The notes: generated by a model from the sequence alone, not told the origin. A stretch of DNA of 64,000 nt from Lentzea cavernae (GCF_014653695.1 NZ_BNAR01000006.1:372001-436000), one strand, 5' to 3'. Counted from the first letter of the stretch, positions 1 to 9,518 are shown. Made by a program: numbers and translations.

Positions 1-2
1 TC

Positions 3-863
3 GTGACGGGCCCGTTCGCGGACGCGTTGCGGGTCGCGATCCAGGTGCGGGGACTGAGCCTGGAACGGCTGCAGCACCGGCTGAAGGTGCGGGGCGCGCC
101 GATCAGCGTGACGGCGTTGAGCTACTGGCAGTCGGGACGGCGCAGACCCGAACGCCCCGAGTCGCTGATGGCGCTCGCGCAGCTGGAGAACGTGCTCGGA
201 CTGCCGGAGACCGCCCTGAGCCGCCTGCTGGGCCCGCCCAGGCCGCGCGGTCGTTCCCGCAGACGGGAGCAGTCGGCACGGTCGCCGTGGGACGGTTCGG
301 GCCTCGTGGTGACCGCCCAGCACGACAGGGTCGACGTCGCGCCCTGCGGCGGTGTGCGCGGTGTCCGGTCGCGGCAGGTCCTGCAGGCGAGCTCCGCCGA
401 CGTGGACCGCTGGATCCTCTGCCAGGAAACGGGTTCCACGCAGCCCGCGGTCACGGCCGTCCGTTCCTGCCGGGTCGGCCGGATCGCCAGGGAACGCACG
501 AACGGCGTGCTCGTCGCGGAGATGTTGTTCGACGAACCGATCTCCGCCGGGGAGTCGATCGCGATCGAGTACGAATTGATCTATCCACATCCGACTGCGG
601 AGCACACGCATTTCCGGCGGTTCGGCGACCGCGTCCACGACTACGTGCTCGAGGTCAAATTCCCCGCCGGGTCCTCACCCGCTTCCTGTGAGCAGTTCGA
701 GTCCGGTCCCGCCGGAGCGGAAACGTCCGGCGGCGCCCGCCCCGCCCCCGTGGACGACGGGGGTTACGCGCACGCCGCCGCGCTCGACTTCGGTCCCGGC
801 GTCTACGGCATGCGCTGGACCGTCGCCGCGAACGCCCCGGGGTCGTCCACCCAGGGGAAGTGA
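3..863 (+). CDS. XRE-like helix-turn-helix regulator (possibly 5'-truncated)
   Basis: A 286-residue protein read from a GTG at the window edge, so the true start may lie upstream. Residues about 15-75 look like an XRE-type helix-turn-helix (LSLERLQHRL, then ALSYWQSGRRRPERPESL), in the position where actinomycete xenobiotic-response regulators bind DNA. The rest, with no recognisable enzyme motif, is a beta-rich region (VDVAPCGGVRGVRSRQVLQAS, later IAIEYELIYPHP). This architecture is common in actinomycete regulators whose ligands are unknown. The 3' end overlaps the convergent hydrolase gene by about 60 nt. No target can be named. Confidence 0.7.
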   Translation: MTGPFADALRVAIQVRGLSLERLQHRLKVRGAPISVTALSYWQSGRRRPERPESLMALAQLENVLGLPETALSRLLGPPRPRGRSRRREQSARSPWDGSGLVVTAQHDRVDVAPCGGVRGVRSRQVLQASSADVDRWILCQETGSTQPAVTAVRSCRVGRIARERTNGVLVAEMLFDEPISAGESIAIEYELIYPHPTAEHTHFRRFGDRVHDYVLEVKFPAGSSPASCEQFESGPAGAETSGGARPAPVDDGGYAHAAALDFGPGVYGMRWTVAANAPGSSTQGK

Positions 864-1606
864 CCGGCACCGGGCTGCACGACCAGGGTCGCGCGCGGGA
901 ACAGCTCCGCGAACTCCTGCGCGCGAGAAGGCGGTAGCGAGACGTCGTGCTCGCCCGCGACCAGAAGCGTTGGCACGTCGAGGTTCTGGAGCTTCTCGCG
1001 CACTCGCGCCGGGTCGAACGCACCGTCGGCGTAGAACTCCCTGGCCGCCCGCGGGTTGCGCGGGTGGTCGTCGAGCGCCCGCGCCGCGTCGTCCCACCGG
1101 CCGTGGAAGAACGGGCTGATCTTCGCGAACGCCTCGGGCGTCACCCTGCCCGCCCAGATCTCCTCGAACCCCTTGATCGCCTCGGCGTACCAGGGCTCAC
1201 CGGCGCGCCCCAGCGCGACCTCGCGGCGGTCGTCGTCGGTGACGTCGATGCCGACCACCCGCGGACTCGGTGCGACGAGCACGAGTTCCTTGACGCGCTC
1301 GGGAAAACGCGCGGCGTAGAGGACGGCGAGCGTGCCGCCGGCGGAGTGGCCGAGCAGCCTGATCCGGTCGAGCCCGAGGTGGCGCCGCAGCGCCTCCACG
1401 TCGTGGACCTGGCGGTCGACGCGGTAGTGGCCGGTCTCCTCCGACTCGCCGGTGCCCCGCAGGTCGAGCCGGACGACGTCGTTCAGCGGCAGTCTGCCCA
1501 GGTACGACGAGGCCTGCATCGGCCCGCCGGGCAGGCAGATCAACGGATCGCCGGCCTCGCCGTGGTAGGCGAGGCCGACGCCGTCAGCGTTCTGGAAAGT
1601 CCCCAT
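803..1606 (-). CDS. Alpha/beta hydrolase
   Basis: A 267-residue alpha/beta-fold hydrolase. The nucleophile elbow is GHSAGG with Ser88. The oxyanion region is LPGGPMQ at about residue 25. Asp221 (AGEHD) and His249 (GAGHFPW) complete a plausible catalytic triad. The N-terminal layout resembles proline iminopeptidases and homoserine-acetyltransferase-like esterases; the substrate cannot be read from sequence. It lies 13 nt after the acyl-CoA dehydrogenase stop on the same strand and is probably the last gene of the acyl-CoA operon, where a thioesterase or esterase role would fit (inference). Confidence 0.85.
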   Translation of the reverse strand: MGTFQNADGVGLAYHGEAGDPLICLPGGPMQASSYLGRLPLNDVVRLDLRGTGESEETGHYRVDRQVHDVEALRRHLGLDRIRLLGHSAGGTLAVLYAARFPERVKELVLVAPSPRVVGIDVTDDDRREVALGRAGEPWYAEAIKGFEEIWAGRVTPEAFAKISPFFHGRWDDAARALDDHPRNPRAAREFYADGAFDPARVREKLQNLDVPTLLVAGEHDVSLPPSRAQEFAELFPRATLVVQPGAGHFPWVDDPGAFAATVQRMP

Positions 1607-1619
1607 GCCGCGCAGTGTG

Positions 1620-2759
1620 TCAGTAGGAGCGGGGCAACTTCAGCGAGTTTTGCGCGACGAAGTTGAGCACCATCTCGCGCGACACGGGCGCGATGCGGGA
1701 GAGACGGGACGACGCGAGCATCGACGCGAGGCCGTACTCGCGGCTCAGGCCGTTGCCGCCGTGGATCTGGATCGCCTGGTCGACGGCCGCCGCGATGGCC
1801 TCCCCCGCCGCGTACTTGGCCATGTTCGCGGCCTCCCCCGCCTCCTTGTCGCGGCCGGAGTCGTAGAGCGCGGCCGCCTTCTGCGTCATCAGCCGGGCGA
1901 GCTCGACCTCGACGTGGATCTTCGCCAACGGGTGCGCGAGCCCCTGGTGCGCGCCGATCGGGGTGTCCCAGACCGTGCGCTGCTGCGCGTACGCGACGGC
2001 CTTGGCGATGGCCAGGCGCGCCGACCCGGTGCCCATGCTGGCGCCCATGATCCGTTCGGGGTTGAGCCCGGCGAAGACCTGCTGCAGTCCCTGGTCCGGC
2101 GAGCCCACGACGGCGTCGGACGGCAGCCGGACGTCGTCGAAGAACAGTGTGAACTGCTTCTCCGGCAGGGAGAGGTCCATCTCGATCTCCTGCCAGGTGA
2201 AGCCCTCGGCGTTCGTCGGGAGGACCACGAGCACCGGCCCGGTCTTCTGGATCGCGACCACGAGCACGGCGTCGACCTCGTCCACGCCGGAGATGTAGGT
2301 CTTGCCGCCCTTGAGGATCCAGTCGTCACCGTCACGGCGCACGCTCGTCCTGAGCTTGTGCGAGTTCGACCCCGCGTCCGGCTCGGTGATCGCGAACGCC
2401 ATCTTCAGCGTGCCGTCCGCGAAACCGGGCAGCCACTTGGACTTCTGCTCGTCCGTGCCGAACCGGGCGATCACCGTGGCGCAGATCGCGGGCGACACCA
2501 CCATGAGCAGCAACGGACATCCCGCCGCCGCCAGCTCCTCGCACACCGCCGCGAGGTCGCCGATGCCGCCACCACCGCCGCCGTACTCCTCCGGCACGGC
2601 CACGCCGAGGTAACCGAGCTTGCCGGCCTCCTCCCACAGCTCGGTGGTCTTCTCCCCCGCCCTCGCCTTGGCGAGGAAGTAGTCCTGCCCGTACTTCGCA
2701 CCGAACTCGGAGACGGCCTTGCGCAGCGCGATCCGCTCTTCGGACTCGACGAAGCTCAC
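1620..2759 (-). CDS. Acyl-CoA dehydrogenase (second of two in the operon)
   Basis: A 379-residue flavoprotein of the acyl-CoA dehydrogenase family, expected to form the alpha,beta double bond of an acyl-CoA and pass electrons to ETF. It shows the family signature FAITEPDAGSNSHKLRT (about residues 130-146), the substrate-region motif GGKTYISGVDEVDAVL, and a C-terminal QIHGGNGLSREYGL segment. Length is normal for the family. Its ATG overlaps the stop of the biotin carboxylase gene in an ATGA arrangement, so the two are likely translationally coupled. Chain or branch preference is not visible. Confidence 0.9.
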   Translation of the reverse strand: MSFVESEERIALRKAVSEFGAKYGQDYFLAKARAGEKTTELWEEAGKLGYLGVAVPEEYGGGGGGIGDLAAVCEELAAAGCPLLLMVVSPAICATVIARFGTDEQKSKWLPGFADGTLKMAFAITEPDAGSNSHKLRTSVRRDGDDWILKGGKTYISGVDEVDAVLVVAIQKTGPVLVVLPTNAEGFTWQEIEMDLSLPEKQFTLFFDDVRLPSDAVVGSPDQGLQQVFAGLNPERIMGASMGTGSARLAIAKAVAYAQQRTVWDTPIGAHQGLAHPLAKIHVEVELARLMTQKAAALYDSGRDKEAGEAANMAKYAAGEAIAAAVDQAIQIHGGNGLSREYGLASMLASSRLSRIAPVSREMVLNFVAQNSLKLPRSY

Positions 2760-4612
2760 GATCGATCTCCATTCGTTTCGGCCACCACGGCCAGGACATC
2801 TCCGGCATTGACCTGCTGGGTCAGTTCCACGAGAAGTTCGGTGACGGCGCCCGCGTTCGTCGCGAGCACCCTGTGTTCCATCTTCATCGCCTCCAGCACC
2901 AGCAGTTCGGCACCGGCCTCGACCACGTCGCCCTGCCGCACGGAGACCCGGACGACCGTGCCGGGCATCGGGGCGGTGGTCGCGCCCGGCGCCAGCTTCG
3001 TCTCCGGCTCGGGGAAGCGCGGCACGACGGTGAGGCTGACCGACCCGCGGGGCGAGTCGACCTCGACCCGGTCCCCGTACCGGGCGACGTGGAACGGAAC
3101 GCGCACGCCGTCCAGGTCGAGCACCACGGTGTCCGCGGTGGCCTGTGCCGGGTCGTACTCGACCTCGATCAGCTCCTCACCGAACAGGAACTTCGCCCTC
3201 GGCCGCTGCGACCGCACGTTGCGCCAGCCGAGCGGCAGCGTCCCGATCCTGCGAGTCGCGGCCTGAGCCAGCGCCGCCGCGCGCGCAAACGGTTGCGGGT
3301 CAACGGTCCGGGTGAGGTCGTGCTCGGTGAGGAACCCGGTGTGCGTGTCGCCGTTGAGGAACGCCTCGTTGCCGAGCACGTCCACGAGCAACGCGCGGTT
3401 CGTGACCAGACCGTGGATCTGGGCGCTCTCCAACGCCGTCGCGAGCTTGCGGGCGGCCGCACGACGGGTCGGCGCGTACGCGATCACCTTGGCCAGCATC
3501 GGGTCGTAGTGCACCGAGACCACCGAACCGTCCTCGACACCGCTGTCGAGCCGGACGTCGCCGTGCACCTGGAACCGGTGCAGCGTGCCGCTCGCCGGCC
3601 GCCAGTCGTGCGCCGGATCCTCGGCGTACAGCCGCACCTCGATCGCGTGCCCCCGCGGCTGCGGCACCTCGACCGGAAGCCGGGCGCCCTCCGCAATCCG
3701 CAGCTGCCACTCGACGAGGTCGACGCCGTGGACGAGTTCCGTGACCGGGTGCTCGACCTGCAGGCGCGTGTTGACCTCCAGGAAGTGGAAGTCCTCGCCC
3801 TTCAGCATGAACTCGACGGTGCCCGCGCCGACGTACCCGATCGACTCGGCCGCCGCCGTCGCCGCGGCGAACAGGCGCTGACGCACGTCGTCGCCCACCG
3901 CCGGGCTGGGCGACTCCTCCACGATCTTCTGGTGCCGCCGCTGGATCGAGCACTCGCGTTCGCCGAGCGCCCACACCGTGCCGTGCGCGTCGGCGAGGAT
4001 CTGCACCTCGACGTGCCGCGCCTGCTCCAGCAACGGCTCGCAGAACACCGTGGGATCACCGAACGCCGACTCGGCCTCCCGCCGCGCACTGGCCAGCGCG
4101 TCGGCGAACCCGGCCTTCTCGCGCACGATGCGCATGCCCCGGCCACCACCACCGGCCGAGGCCTTGATCAGCACCGGGAAGTCGGTGACGGTCTCCGGGT
4201 CGAGCTCGGGCAACGTCGGCACACCCGCCGCGGCCATCCGCTTCTTCGCGGCGACCTTGGAGCCCATCGCCTCGATCGAGTCGGGCTCGGGGCCGACCCA
4301 GGTCAGCCCGGCGGCCTGCACCTTCCGCGCGAAATCGGCGTTCTCGCTGAGGAACCCGTAACCGGGGTGGACGGCGTCCGCGCCCGCCTTGACCGCCGCC
4401 TCGACGAGCAGGTCGGCCCGCAGGTAGGTCTCGGACGGCGACGCGCCCGGCAGCCGGACCGCGAAGTCGGCCTCGCGGACGTGCGGCGAATCGGCGTCCG
4501 GGTCGGAGAACACCGCGACCGTGCGGATCCCGACGGCCTGGCAGGTGCGGATGATCCGGCGGGCGATCTCCCCGCGGTTGGCGATCAACAACGTCCTGAT
4601 CATGGCGCTCAC
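2756..4612 (-). CDS. Acyl-CoA carboxylase alpha subunit (biotin carboxylase plus BCCP)
   Basis: ATP-dependent carboxylation of a carrier-bound biotin, for transfer to an acyl-CoA by the neighbouring beta subunit. About 618 residues. The biotin carboxylase N-domain begins LLIANRGEIARRI; the ATP-grasp glycine loop is GGGGRGMRIV; the EVNTRLQVEHPVTE signature follows; the C-terminus carries the biotinylation motif EAMKMEH. Size and order match methylcrotonyl-CoA or geranyl-CoA carboxylase alpha subunits. The start chosen is a GTG overlapping the upstream stop as GTGA; an ATG three codons later (4603) is an equally good alternative. A longer upstream frame has no family similarity. Confidence 0.92.
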   Translation of the reverse strand: MSAMIRTLLIANRGEIARRIIRTCQAVGIRTVAVFSDPDADSPHVREADFAVRLPGASPSETYLRADLLVEAAVKAGADAVHPGYGFLSENADFARKVQAAGLTWVGPEPDSIEAMGSKVAAKKRMAAAGVPTLPELDPETVTDFPVLIKASAGGGGRGMRIVREKAGFADALASARREAESAFGDPTVFCEPLLEQARHVEVQILADAHGTVWALGERECSIQRRHQKIVEESPSPAVGDDVRQRLFAAATAAAESIGYVGAGTVEFMLKGEDFHFLEVNTRLQVEHPVTELVHGVDLVEWQLRIAEGARLPVEVPQPRGHAIEVRLYAEDPAHDWRPASGTLHRFQVHGDVRLDSGVEDGSVVSVHYDPMLAKVIAYAPTRRAAARKLATALESAQIHGLVTNRALLVDVLGNEAFLNGDTHTGFLTEHDLTRTVDPQPFARAAALAQAATRRIGTLPLGWRNVRSQRPRAKFLFGEELIEVEYDPAQATADTVVLDLDGVRVPFHVARYGDRVEVDSPRGSVSLTVVPRFPEPETKLAPGATTAPMPGTVVRVSVRQGDVVEAGAELLVLEAMKMEHRVLATNAGAVTELLVELTQQVNAGDVLAVVAETNGDRS

Positions 4613-6159
4613 ATCCGGAAGACGCCGAAGCCGTCGGCGCCCTTGATCGGTCCGCTGTGGACAGCGGAGAGGCAGAGGGCGAGCACGGTCCTGGTGTCGC
4701 GCGGGTCGATCACGCCGTCGTCGTAGAGCTTCCCGGACAGGAACGGCGCGAGCGACTGCTCCTCGATCTGCGCCTCCACCATCTTGCGCATGGCGGCGTC
4801 GTGCTCCTCGTTGTACTCCTGACCCTTGGCCATCGCGGCCTGCCGCCCGACGATCGAGAGCACGCCGGCGAGCTGCGCCGGACCCATCACGGCCGACTTG
4901 GCGTTGGGCCAGGTGAAGAGGAAGCGTGGGTCGTAGGCCCTGCCGCACATGCCGTAGTTGCCGGCGCCGTACGACGCGCCCATGGTGATCGTCAGGTGCG
5001 GCACGCGGCTGTTCGACACGGCGTTGATCATCATCGAGCCGTGCTTGACGATGCCGCCCTGCTCGTACTGCGCGCCGACCATGTACCCGGTGGTGTTCTG
5101 CAGGAACACCAGGGGCGTGTCGCTCTGGTTCGCGAGCTGGATGAACTGCGTGGCCTTCTGCGACTCCTCGCTGAACAGCACGCCTCGCGCGTTGGCGAGG
5201 ATGCCCACCGGGTAGCCGTGGACGCGCGCCCAGCCGGTGACGAGGCTGTTGCCGTACAACGGCTTGAACTCGTCGAAGTGCGACCCGTCGACGAGTCGCG
5301 CGATGACGTCGCGCGGGTCGAACGGCACGCGCTGGTCCTCGGAGACGACGTCGAGGATGCTCTCGGCGTCGAACAGCGGTTCCTCGACGGCGGCCGGCTC
5401 CGGCCCGAGCTTGCGCCAGTTCAGCCGCGCGACGACCCGGCGGGCCAGCCTGATCGCGTCGGTCTCGTCCTCGGCCACGAAGTCCGCGAGCCCGGACGTG
5501 GCGCCGTGCATCGTCGCGCCGCCCAGCGACTCGTCGTCGGCGTCCTCACCGGTCGCCATCTTGACCAGCGGCGGCCCGCCCAGGAACACCTTGGAGCGGT
5601 CCTTGACCATGATCACGTAGTCGGACATGCCCGGCACGTACGCGCCACCGGCCGTCGCGTTGCCGAACACCGCCGTGACCGTGGGAATGCCCGCTGCCGA
5701 CAGCCGGGTCAGATCGCGGAACGCCCGGCCGCCGGGGATGAAGATCTCGCTCTGCGTCGGCAGGTCCGCGCCGCCCGACTCGACCAGGCTGATCAGCGGC
5801 AGCCGGTTCTGCAACGCGATGTCGTTGGCCCGCAACGACTTGCGCAGCGTGTACGGGTTCGACGAACCACCGCGCACCGTCGGGTCGTTCGCGACGATCA
5901 CGCACTCGACGCCCTCGACCCGCCCGATGCCCGTGACGCACGACGCGCCGACCGGGAAGTCGGTGCCCCAGGCGGCCAGAGGCGACAGCTCGAGGAACGG
6001 GCTGTCCTCGTCGATCAGCAGCTCGACCCGTTCCCGCGCGAGGAGCTTGCCGCGCTTGTGGTGCCGCTCGACGTACTTCGGCCCACCACCCGCCAGCGCC
6101 TTGGCGTGCTCGGCGTCCAGGCCCGCGATCTTCGCGAGCAGCGCCTCCCTGTTGCCCAT
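4609..6159 (-). CDS. Acyl-CoA carboxylase beta subunit (carboxyltransferase)
   Basis: A 516-residue carboxyltransferase that moves carboxyl groups from biotin to an acyl-CoA. Crotonase-fold motifs are present: the FGNATAGGAYVPGMSDY acyl-CoA oxyanion region (around residue 165) and the C-terminal GASYGAGNYGMCGRAYDP biotin-pocket motif. The latter is typical of methylcrotonyl-CoA and geranyl-CoA carboxylase beta subunits rather than propionyl-CoA ones. It overlaps the preceding dehydrogenase stop by one base (TGATG) and the alpha-subunit start by four, so the two subunits should be made stoichiometrically. Whether the substrate is methylcrotonyl-, geranyl- or another branched enoyl-CoA is undecided. 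Confidence 0.92.
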   Translation of the reverse strand: MGNREALLAKIAGLDAEHAKALAGGGPKYVERHHKRGKLLARERVELLIDEDSPFLELSPLAAWGTDFPVGASCVTGIGRVEGVECVIVANDPTVRGGSSNPYTLRKSLRANDIALQNRLPLISLVESGGADLPTQSEIFIPGGRAFRDLTRLSAAGIPTVTAVFGNATAGGAYVPGMSDYVIMVKDRSKVFLGGPPLVKMATGEDADDESLGGATMHGATSGLADFVAEDETDAIRLARRVVARLNWRKLGPEPAAVEEPLFDAESILDVVSEDQRVPFDPRDVIARLVDGSHFDEFKPLYGNSLVTGWARVHGYPVGILANARGVLFSEESQKATQFIQLANQSDTPLVFLQNTTGYMVGAQYEQGGIVKHGSMMINAVSNSRVPHLTITMGASYGAGNYGMCGRAYDPRFLFTWPNAKSAVMGPAQLAGVLSIVGRQAAMAKGQEYNEEHDAAMRKMVEAQIEEQSLAPFLSGKLYDDGVIDPRDTRTVLALCLSAVHSGPIKGADGFGVFRM

Positions 6160-7271
6160 CAGGCGAACCCCAATCGTCGTGCCGCGAGCTCGGTCATCAC
6201 TTCACTCGCCCCGCCCCCGATGCCGAGGATGCGGGCGTCCCGGTAGTGGCGCTCCACTTCGGACTCGCGCATGTACCCCATGCCCCCGTGCAGCTGCACG
6301 GCCGCGTCGACCACCTCGTCGCACGCCTGCACCGCCGCGTTCTTGGCGAAGCAGACCTCGGTGACGCAGTCCTCGCCGCGCTGGATCCGCGCGGCGACCT
6401 CCCGCGTGTAGGTCCGCGCCAGGTCGATCTTCTGCGCCATCGCGGCGAGCTTGTGGCTGACCACCTGGCGCTTGATCAGTGGCTTGCCGAAGGTCTCCCG
6501 GCCCCGCACCCACTCGACGGTCAGGTCCAGCGCCCGTTGCGCCGTGGCGTAGGCCTCGACCGCCATGGTGATCCGCTCGACCTGGAACTGCTGCATGATC
6601 AGCACGAAGCCCTGGTTCTCCTCGCCCACCAGGTTCTTCGCGGGCACGCGCACGTCGTCGAAGTGCAGCTCGGCGGTGTCGCTGCAGTGCCAGCCCATCT
6701 TGTCGAGCTTGCGCCGGGTGAACCCGTCCTCGACCACCAGCAGCGAGATGCCCTGGTAGCCCTTGTCCCCGGTCCGCACGGCGGTCGTCACGAAGTCGGC
6801 GCGGCAGCCCGAGGTGATGAACGTCTTCTCACCGTTGACGACGTAGTGGTCGCCGTCCCTGACCGCCGTGGTCCTGATCGCCGCCACGTCGGAGCCGGCA
6901 CCGGGTTCGGTGACGGCGAGGCTGCCGATCTTCTCGCCTCGAATGGCGGGCTTCGCGAACCGCTCGATCAGATCCTCGTTCCCCGACTGCCAGATGTGCG
7001 GGATCGCGATGCCGAGCGTGAACAACGCCGCCATCAGGCCCGAGGACCCGCCGTTCTGGATGATCTCCTCGGTCAGCGCGACCGTGTCGAGCAGGTCGCC
7101 GTGCTCGAACCCGATGCCGAGCAGGTCGAGCTCCGCGGCCTTCTCGTGCAGCTCGCGCGGGACCTCGCCGTCGCGTTCCCACTGGTCGATGTGCGGCGCG
7201 ATCTCCTTGCGCGTGAAGTCGCGGACGAGCTCCCTGAGCTCCTTGCGCTCGTACAGGTCCTTCGTGATCAC
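6159..7271 (-). CDS. Acyl-CoA dehydrogenase (first of two)
   Basis: A 370-residue acyl-CoA dehydrogenase starting at a GTG that overlaps the AtuA-like subunit stop (GTGA). It carries LAVTEPGAGSDVAAIRTT, GEKTFITSGCRADF and the C-terminal QLHGGMGYMRESEVERHYRDARI, all classic family signatures. Together with the carboxylase it could perform the dehydrogenation step before carboxylation, as isovaleryl-CoA or citronellyl-CoA dehydrogenases do in leucine and acyclic terpene catabolism (established for Liu/Atu pathways; here inferred from context). An open frame continues upstream of the GTG but is not homologous. Confidence 0.9.
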   Translation of the reverse strand: MITKDLYERKELRELVRDFTRKEIAPHIDQWERDGEVPRELHEKAAELDLLGIGFEHGDLLDTVALTEEIIQNGGSSGLMAALFTLGIAIPHIWQSGNEDLIERFAKPAIRGEKIGSLAVTEPGAGSDVAAIRTTAVRDGDHYVVNGEKTFITSGCRADFVTTAVRTGDKGYQGISLLVVEDGFTRRKLDKMGWHCSDTAELHFDDVRVPAKNLVGEENQGFVLIMQQFQVERITMAVEAYATAQRALDLTVEWVRGRETFGKPLIKRQVVSHKLAAMAQKIDLARTYTREVAARIQRGEDCVTEVCFAKNAAVQACDEVVDAAVQLHGGMGYMRESEVERHYRDARILGIGGGASEVMTELAARRLGFA

Positions 7272-7588
7272 AGGAGCTCCTCGGGGATCTCGACAACCCT
7301 TCCGCGCAACCACTCGCCGAGCGCCTTGGCCTGCGGGTCGAACCGCGTGCTGCTCGCCACCCCGTCGCCGAGCAGGCCGTGCAGCACGAAGTTGAGCGCC
7401 CTGAGGTTCGGCAGCTCGTACCGGCTGACGTCCTGGGCCTCCGGCAGCAGCTCCTTGAGCTTCTCCACCGTGAGAAAGCCGTTGAGCCACTCGTAGGCCT
7501 CGTCCGAACGAACCCACACACCGAGGTTCGCGTCCCCGCCCTTGTCACCGCTGCGCGCACCGGCGATGGTCCCCAACGGCCGCTTCAC
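7268..7588 (-). CDS. AtuA-like small subunit (separate C-terminal domain of AtuA family)
   Basis: A 106-residue protein beginning MKRPLGTIAGARSGDKGGDANLGVW. This matches the ferredoxin-fold domain often found at the C-terminus of AtuA/DUF1446 proteins; the GARSGDKG(G)xxN stretch is its hallmark. Here it is a stand-alone gene, coupled by ATGA to the DUF1446 gene and by GTGA to the dehydrogenase. In Pseudomonas AtuA acts in acyclic terpene utilisation, but its biochemical role is not established. The split form suggests the two parts assemble as a complex (inference). Confidence 0.85.
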   Translation of the reverse strand: MKRPLGTIAGARSGDKGGDANLGVWVRSDEAYEWLNGFLTVEKLKELLPEAQDVSRYELPNLRALNFVLHGLLGDGVASSTRFDPQAKALGEWLRGRVVEIPEELL

Positions 7589-8790
7589 AGCAACACCGCC
7601 TTCGCGCTGACCTCGTCACGGTTCACGTACGCCGCCCTGTAGACGCCGAACGGCGTCCCGTCGCCGGGCGGCGCCGTCACGTGGAACCCGGGATAGCTCG
7701 CGAGCGCCAGCTCGATCGCCGCCCGGCTGAACCCCTTGGCCCGCTTCGGATCCGCGGTCTTGATCGTCACGTGCAGCAACGCGCTGGCCTGCTCCTCGGT
7801 GCCGGCGTCAGCACGATCCGTGCGAGCCAGCGTCCACGTCAGCCCTTCCTCACCGATGGCGCCGTGCAGCTGCCGCCTCACCAGATCCGCCTTGGCCTCG
7901 ACGTCGAGTCCGGTGAGGACGAACGTGGTGGAGTTCCTGAAGCCGCCCAACGTGTTCAGGCACACCTTGAGCGTGTCCGGCGGCGGCGAACCCTTCACCC
8001 CGCTGATCCTGACCCCGCGCTCGTGCGCGTCGAGCCTGATCGTGTCGAAGTGCGTCGTCACGTCCGGCCCCAGGTACTCCGGCGCCCCGATCTCGTACAA
8101 CAGCTGCGCCGTCACGGTGTCGACCGTGACCGCGCCGCCCGTGCCGTCGTGCTTGGTGATCAGGCACGACCCGTCCTCGTCGACCTCCGCGATCGGGAAC
8201 CCGGGCCGGGTCACGTCGATCTCGGTGAAGAACGAGTAGTTCCCGCCCGTGGCCTGCGTCCCGCACTCCAGCACGTGCCCGGCGACCGTCGCCCCGGCGA
8301 GCCGGTCCCAGTCGTCGCGCGCCCACCCGAAGTGCGCCGCGGCGGGCCCGACCACGAGGCTCGCGTCCGTGACGCGCCCGGTCACGACGACCTGCACACC
8401 TTGGTTCAGGCAGTCCGCGATCTCCCACGCGCCGAGGTAGGCGTTGGCGGTCAAGGCTTCTGGGAACCTCGCCTTGAGGTCGTCACCGGTGACGTACCCG
8501 ACCTTGGCGCCGAGCTTGCGCGCGAGGCCCTCGGGGTTCAGCCCGCCCGCGTTGACCACGATCTTGACGCCCTGGTCGAGCGCCAGCGCGAGGCAGTCCT
8601 CCATCTGCCGCAGGAACGTCTTCGCGTACCCCAGCGAGGAGTCCTTCATGCGGTCGCGGCCGAGGATCAGCATGGTCAGCTCGGCGAGGTAGTCCCCGGT
8701 CAGGACGTCGAGGTGACCGCCCTCCAACTGCTCGCGCATGGCGGACAGCCGGTCGCCGTAGAAGCCGGACGCGTTGCCGATCCTGATCAT
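7585..8790 (-). CDS. Acyclic terpene utilisation AtuA family protein (DUF1446)
   Basis: A 401-residue DUF1446 protein starting MIRIGNASGFYGDRLSA and containing GGHLDVLTGDYLAELTM, KIVVNAGGLNPEGLA and QVVVTGRVTDASLVVGPA, all typical of the AtuA family. Family members cluster with branched-chain acyl-CoA carboxylases and are required for citronellol or geraniol use in pseudomonads, though the reaction is unknown. The start used overlaps the TIGR03084 stop as ATGA; a longer frame upstream is unrelated. The usual C-terminal small domain is encoded by the next gene. Confidence 0.88.
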   Translation of the reverse strand: MIRIGNASGFYGDRLSAMREQLEGGHLDVLTGDYLAELTMLILGRDRMKDSSLGYAKTFLRQMEDCLALALDQGVKIVVNAGGLNPEGLARKLGAKVGYVTGDDLKARFPEALTANAYLGAWEIADCLNQGVQVVVTGRVTDASLVVGPAAAHFGWARDDWDRLAGATVAGHVLECGTQATGGNYSFFTEIDVTRPGFPIAEVDEDGSCLITKHDGTGGAVTVDTVTAQLLYEIGAPEYLGPDVTTHFDTIRLDAHERGVRISGVKGSPPPDTLKVCLNTLGGFRNSTTFVLTGLDVEAKADLVRRQLHGAIGEEGLTWTLARTDRADAGTEEQASALLHVTIKTADPKRAKGFSRAAIELALASYPGFHVTAPPGDGTPFGVYRAAYVNRDEVSAKAVLL

Positions 8791-9518
8791 CGGCCACCTC
8801 CGGGCGGCCCCGCGAACGCCTGCGCGATCGGCAGCCACTCCTCCGCGACCGGCCCGGTCGCCTCGACCGCGAGCTCCTTGCGGTTGCGCCGCTGCGTCAC
8901 GAGCCACGCGAAGTCCAGCGCCGGCCCCGAAACGCGGTTCTCCGCGTCCTGCGGCCCCCACGTCCACACCTCGCCCTGCGGCCCGGTCAGCTCGACACGC
9001 ACCTCGGCCTCGGGCGCCGCCAGCCCGTTGAGCAGGAACGCGAACCCGATCGTCCGCACCCCGATGTGGCAGACGTGCTTGATGCGCGCGGTCGGCTCCC
9101 GCACCACGCCGAGCGCGTCCGCCACGTCCTGGCCGTGCGCCCAGGTCTCCATGATCCGCGCGGTGGCCATGGACGCCGGGCTCATCGGCGGCCCGAACCA
9201 GACGATCTTGCCCGACGCCCGCGCGAGGTGCTCCTGCAACACCTTGCGGCTGTCGCGCCACAGTTCCAGCAGGTCCGGCAGCGCCGCCGCCTCCGCCGCG
9301 GTCCTGTCCACGATGTCGCCGGTCAGCGGTTGGGCCTGGAACGCCTCGGGGTCGGTGATGGCGAGGATCGCCGCCTTGTCCGTCCACATGAGATGGCCGA
9401 TCTGGTGCCCGACCGTCCAGCCCTCGGCGGGCGTGGGCACAGTCCAGTCCGCGCCGTCGACGATCTCGTCCAGCGAACGCGACTCGGCGTCGAGGTCGGC
9501 CAGCAGTTCCGTGATCAC
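8787..9518 (-). CDS. TIGR03084 family DinB-like (maleylpyruvate isomerase-type) protein
   Basis: A 243-residue protein starting at a GTG that overlaps the TetR stop (GTGA). The N-terminal half has the DinB/maleylpyruvate isomerase helical-bundle pattern: ADWTVPTPAEGWTVGHQIGHLMWTD, with a histidine in the usual metal position, and later METWAHGQDVAD with a second His. This fold is shared by mycothiol-dependent enzymes and by actinomycete proteins of unknown function. The operon position suggests a step linked to acyl-CoA catabolism, but none is demonstrated. Confidence 0.8.
   Translation of the reverse strand: MITELLADLDAESRSLDEIVDGADWTVPTPAEGWTVGHQIGHLMWTDKAAILAITDPEAFQAQPLTGDIVDRTAAEAAALPDLLELWRDSRKVLQEHLARASGKIVWFGPPMSPASMATARIMETWAHGQDVADALGVVREPTARIKHVCHIGVRTIGFAFLLNGLAAPEAEVRVELTGPQGEVWTWGPQDAENRVSGPALDFAWLVTQRRNRKELAVEATGPVAEEWLPIAQAFAGPPGGGR

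Noticed and set aside
1605..3266. A long plus-strand frame opposite the acyl-CoA dehydrogenase and biotin carboxylase genes
   Set aside because: No homology, composition typical of antisense frames in high-GC DNA, and the opposite strand carries unmistakable genes.
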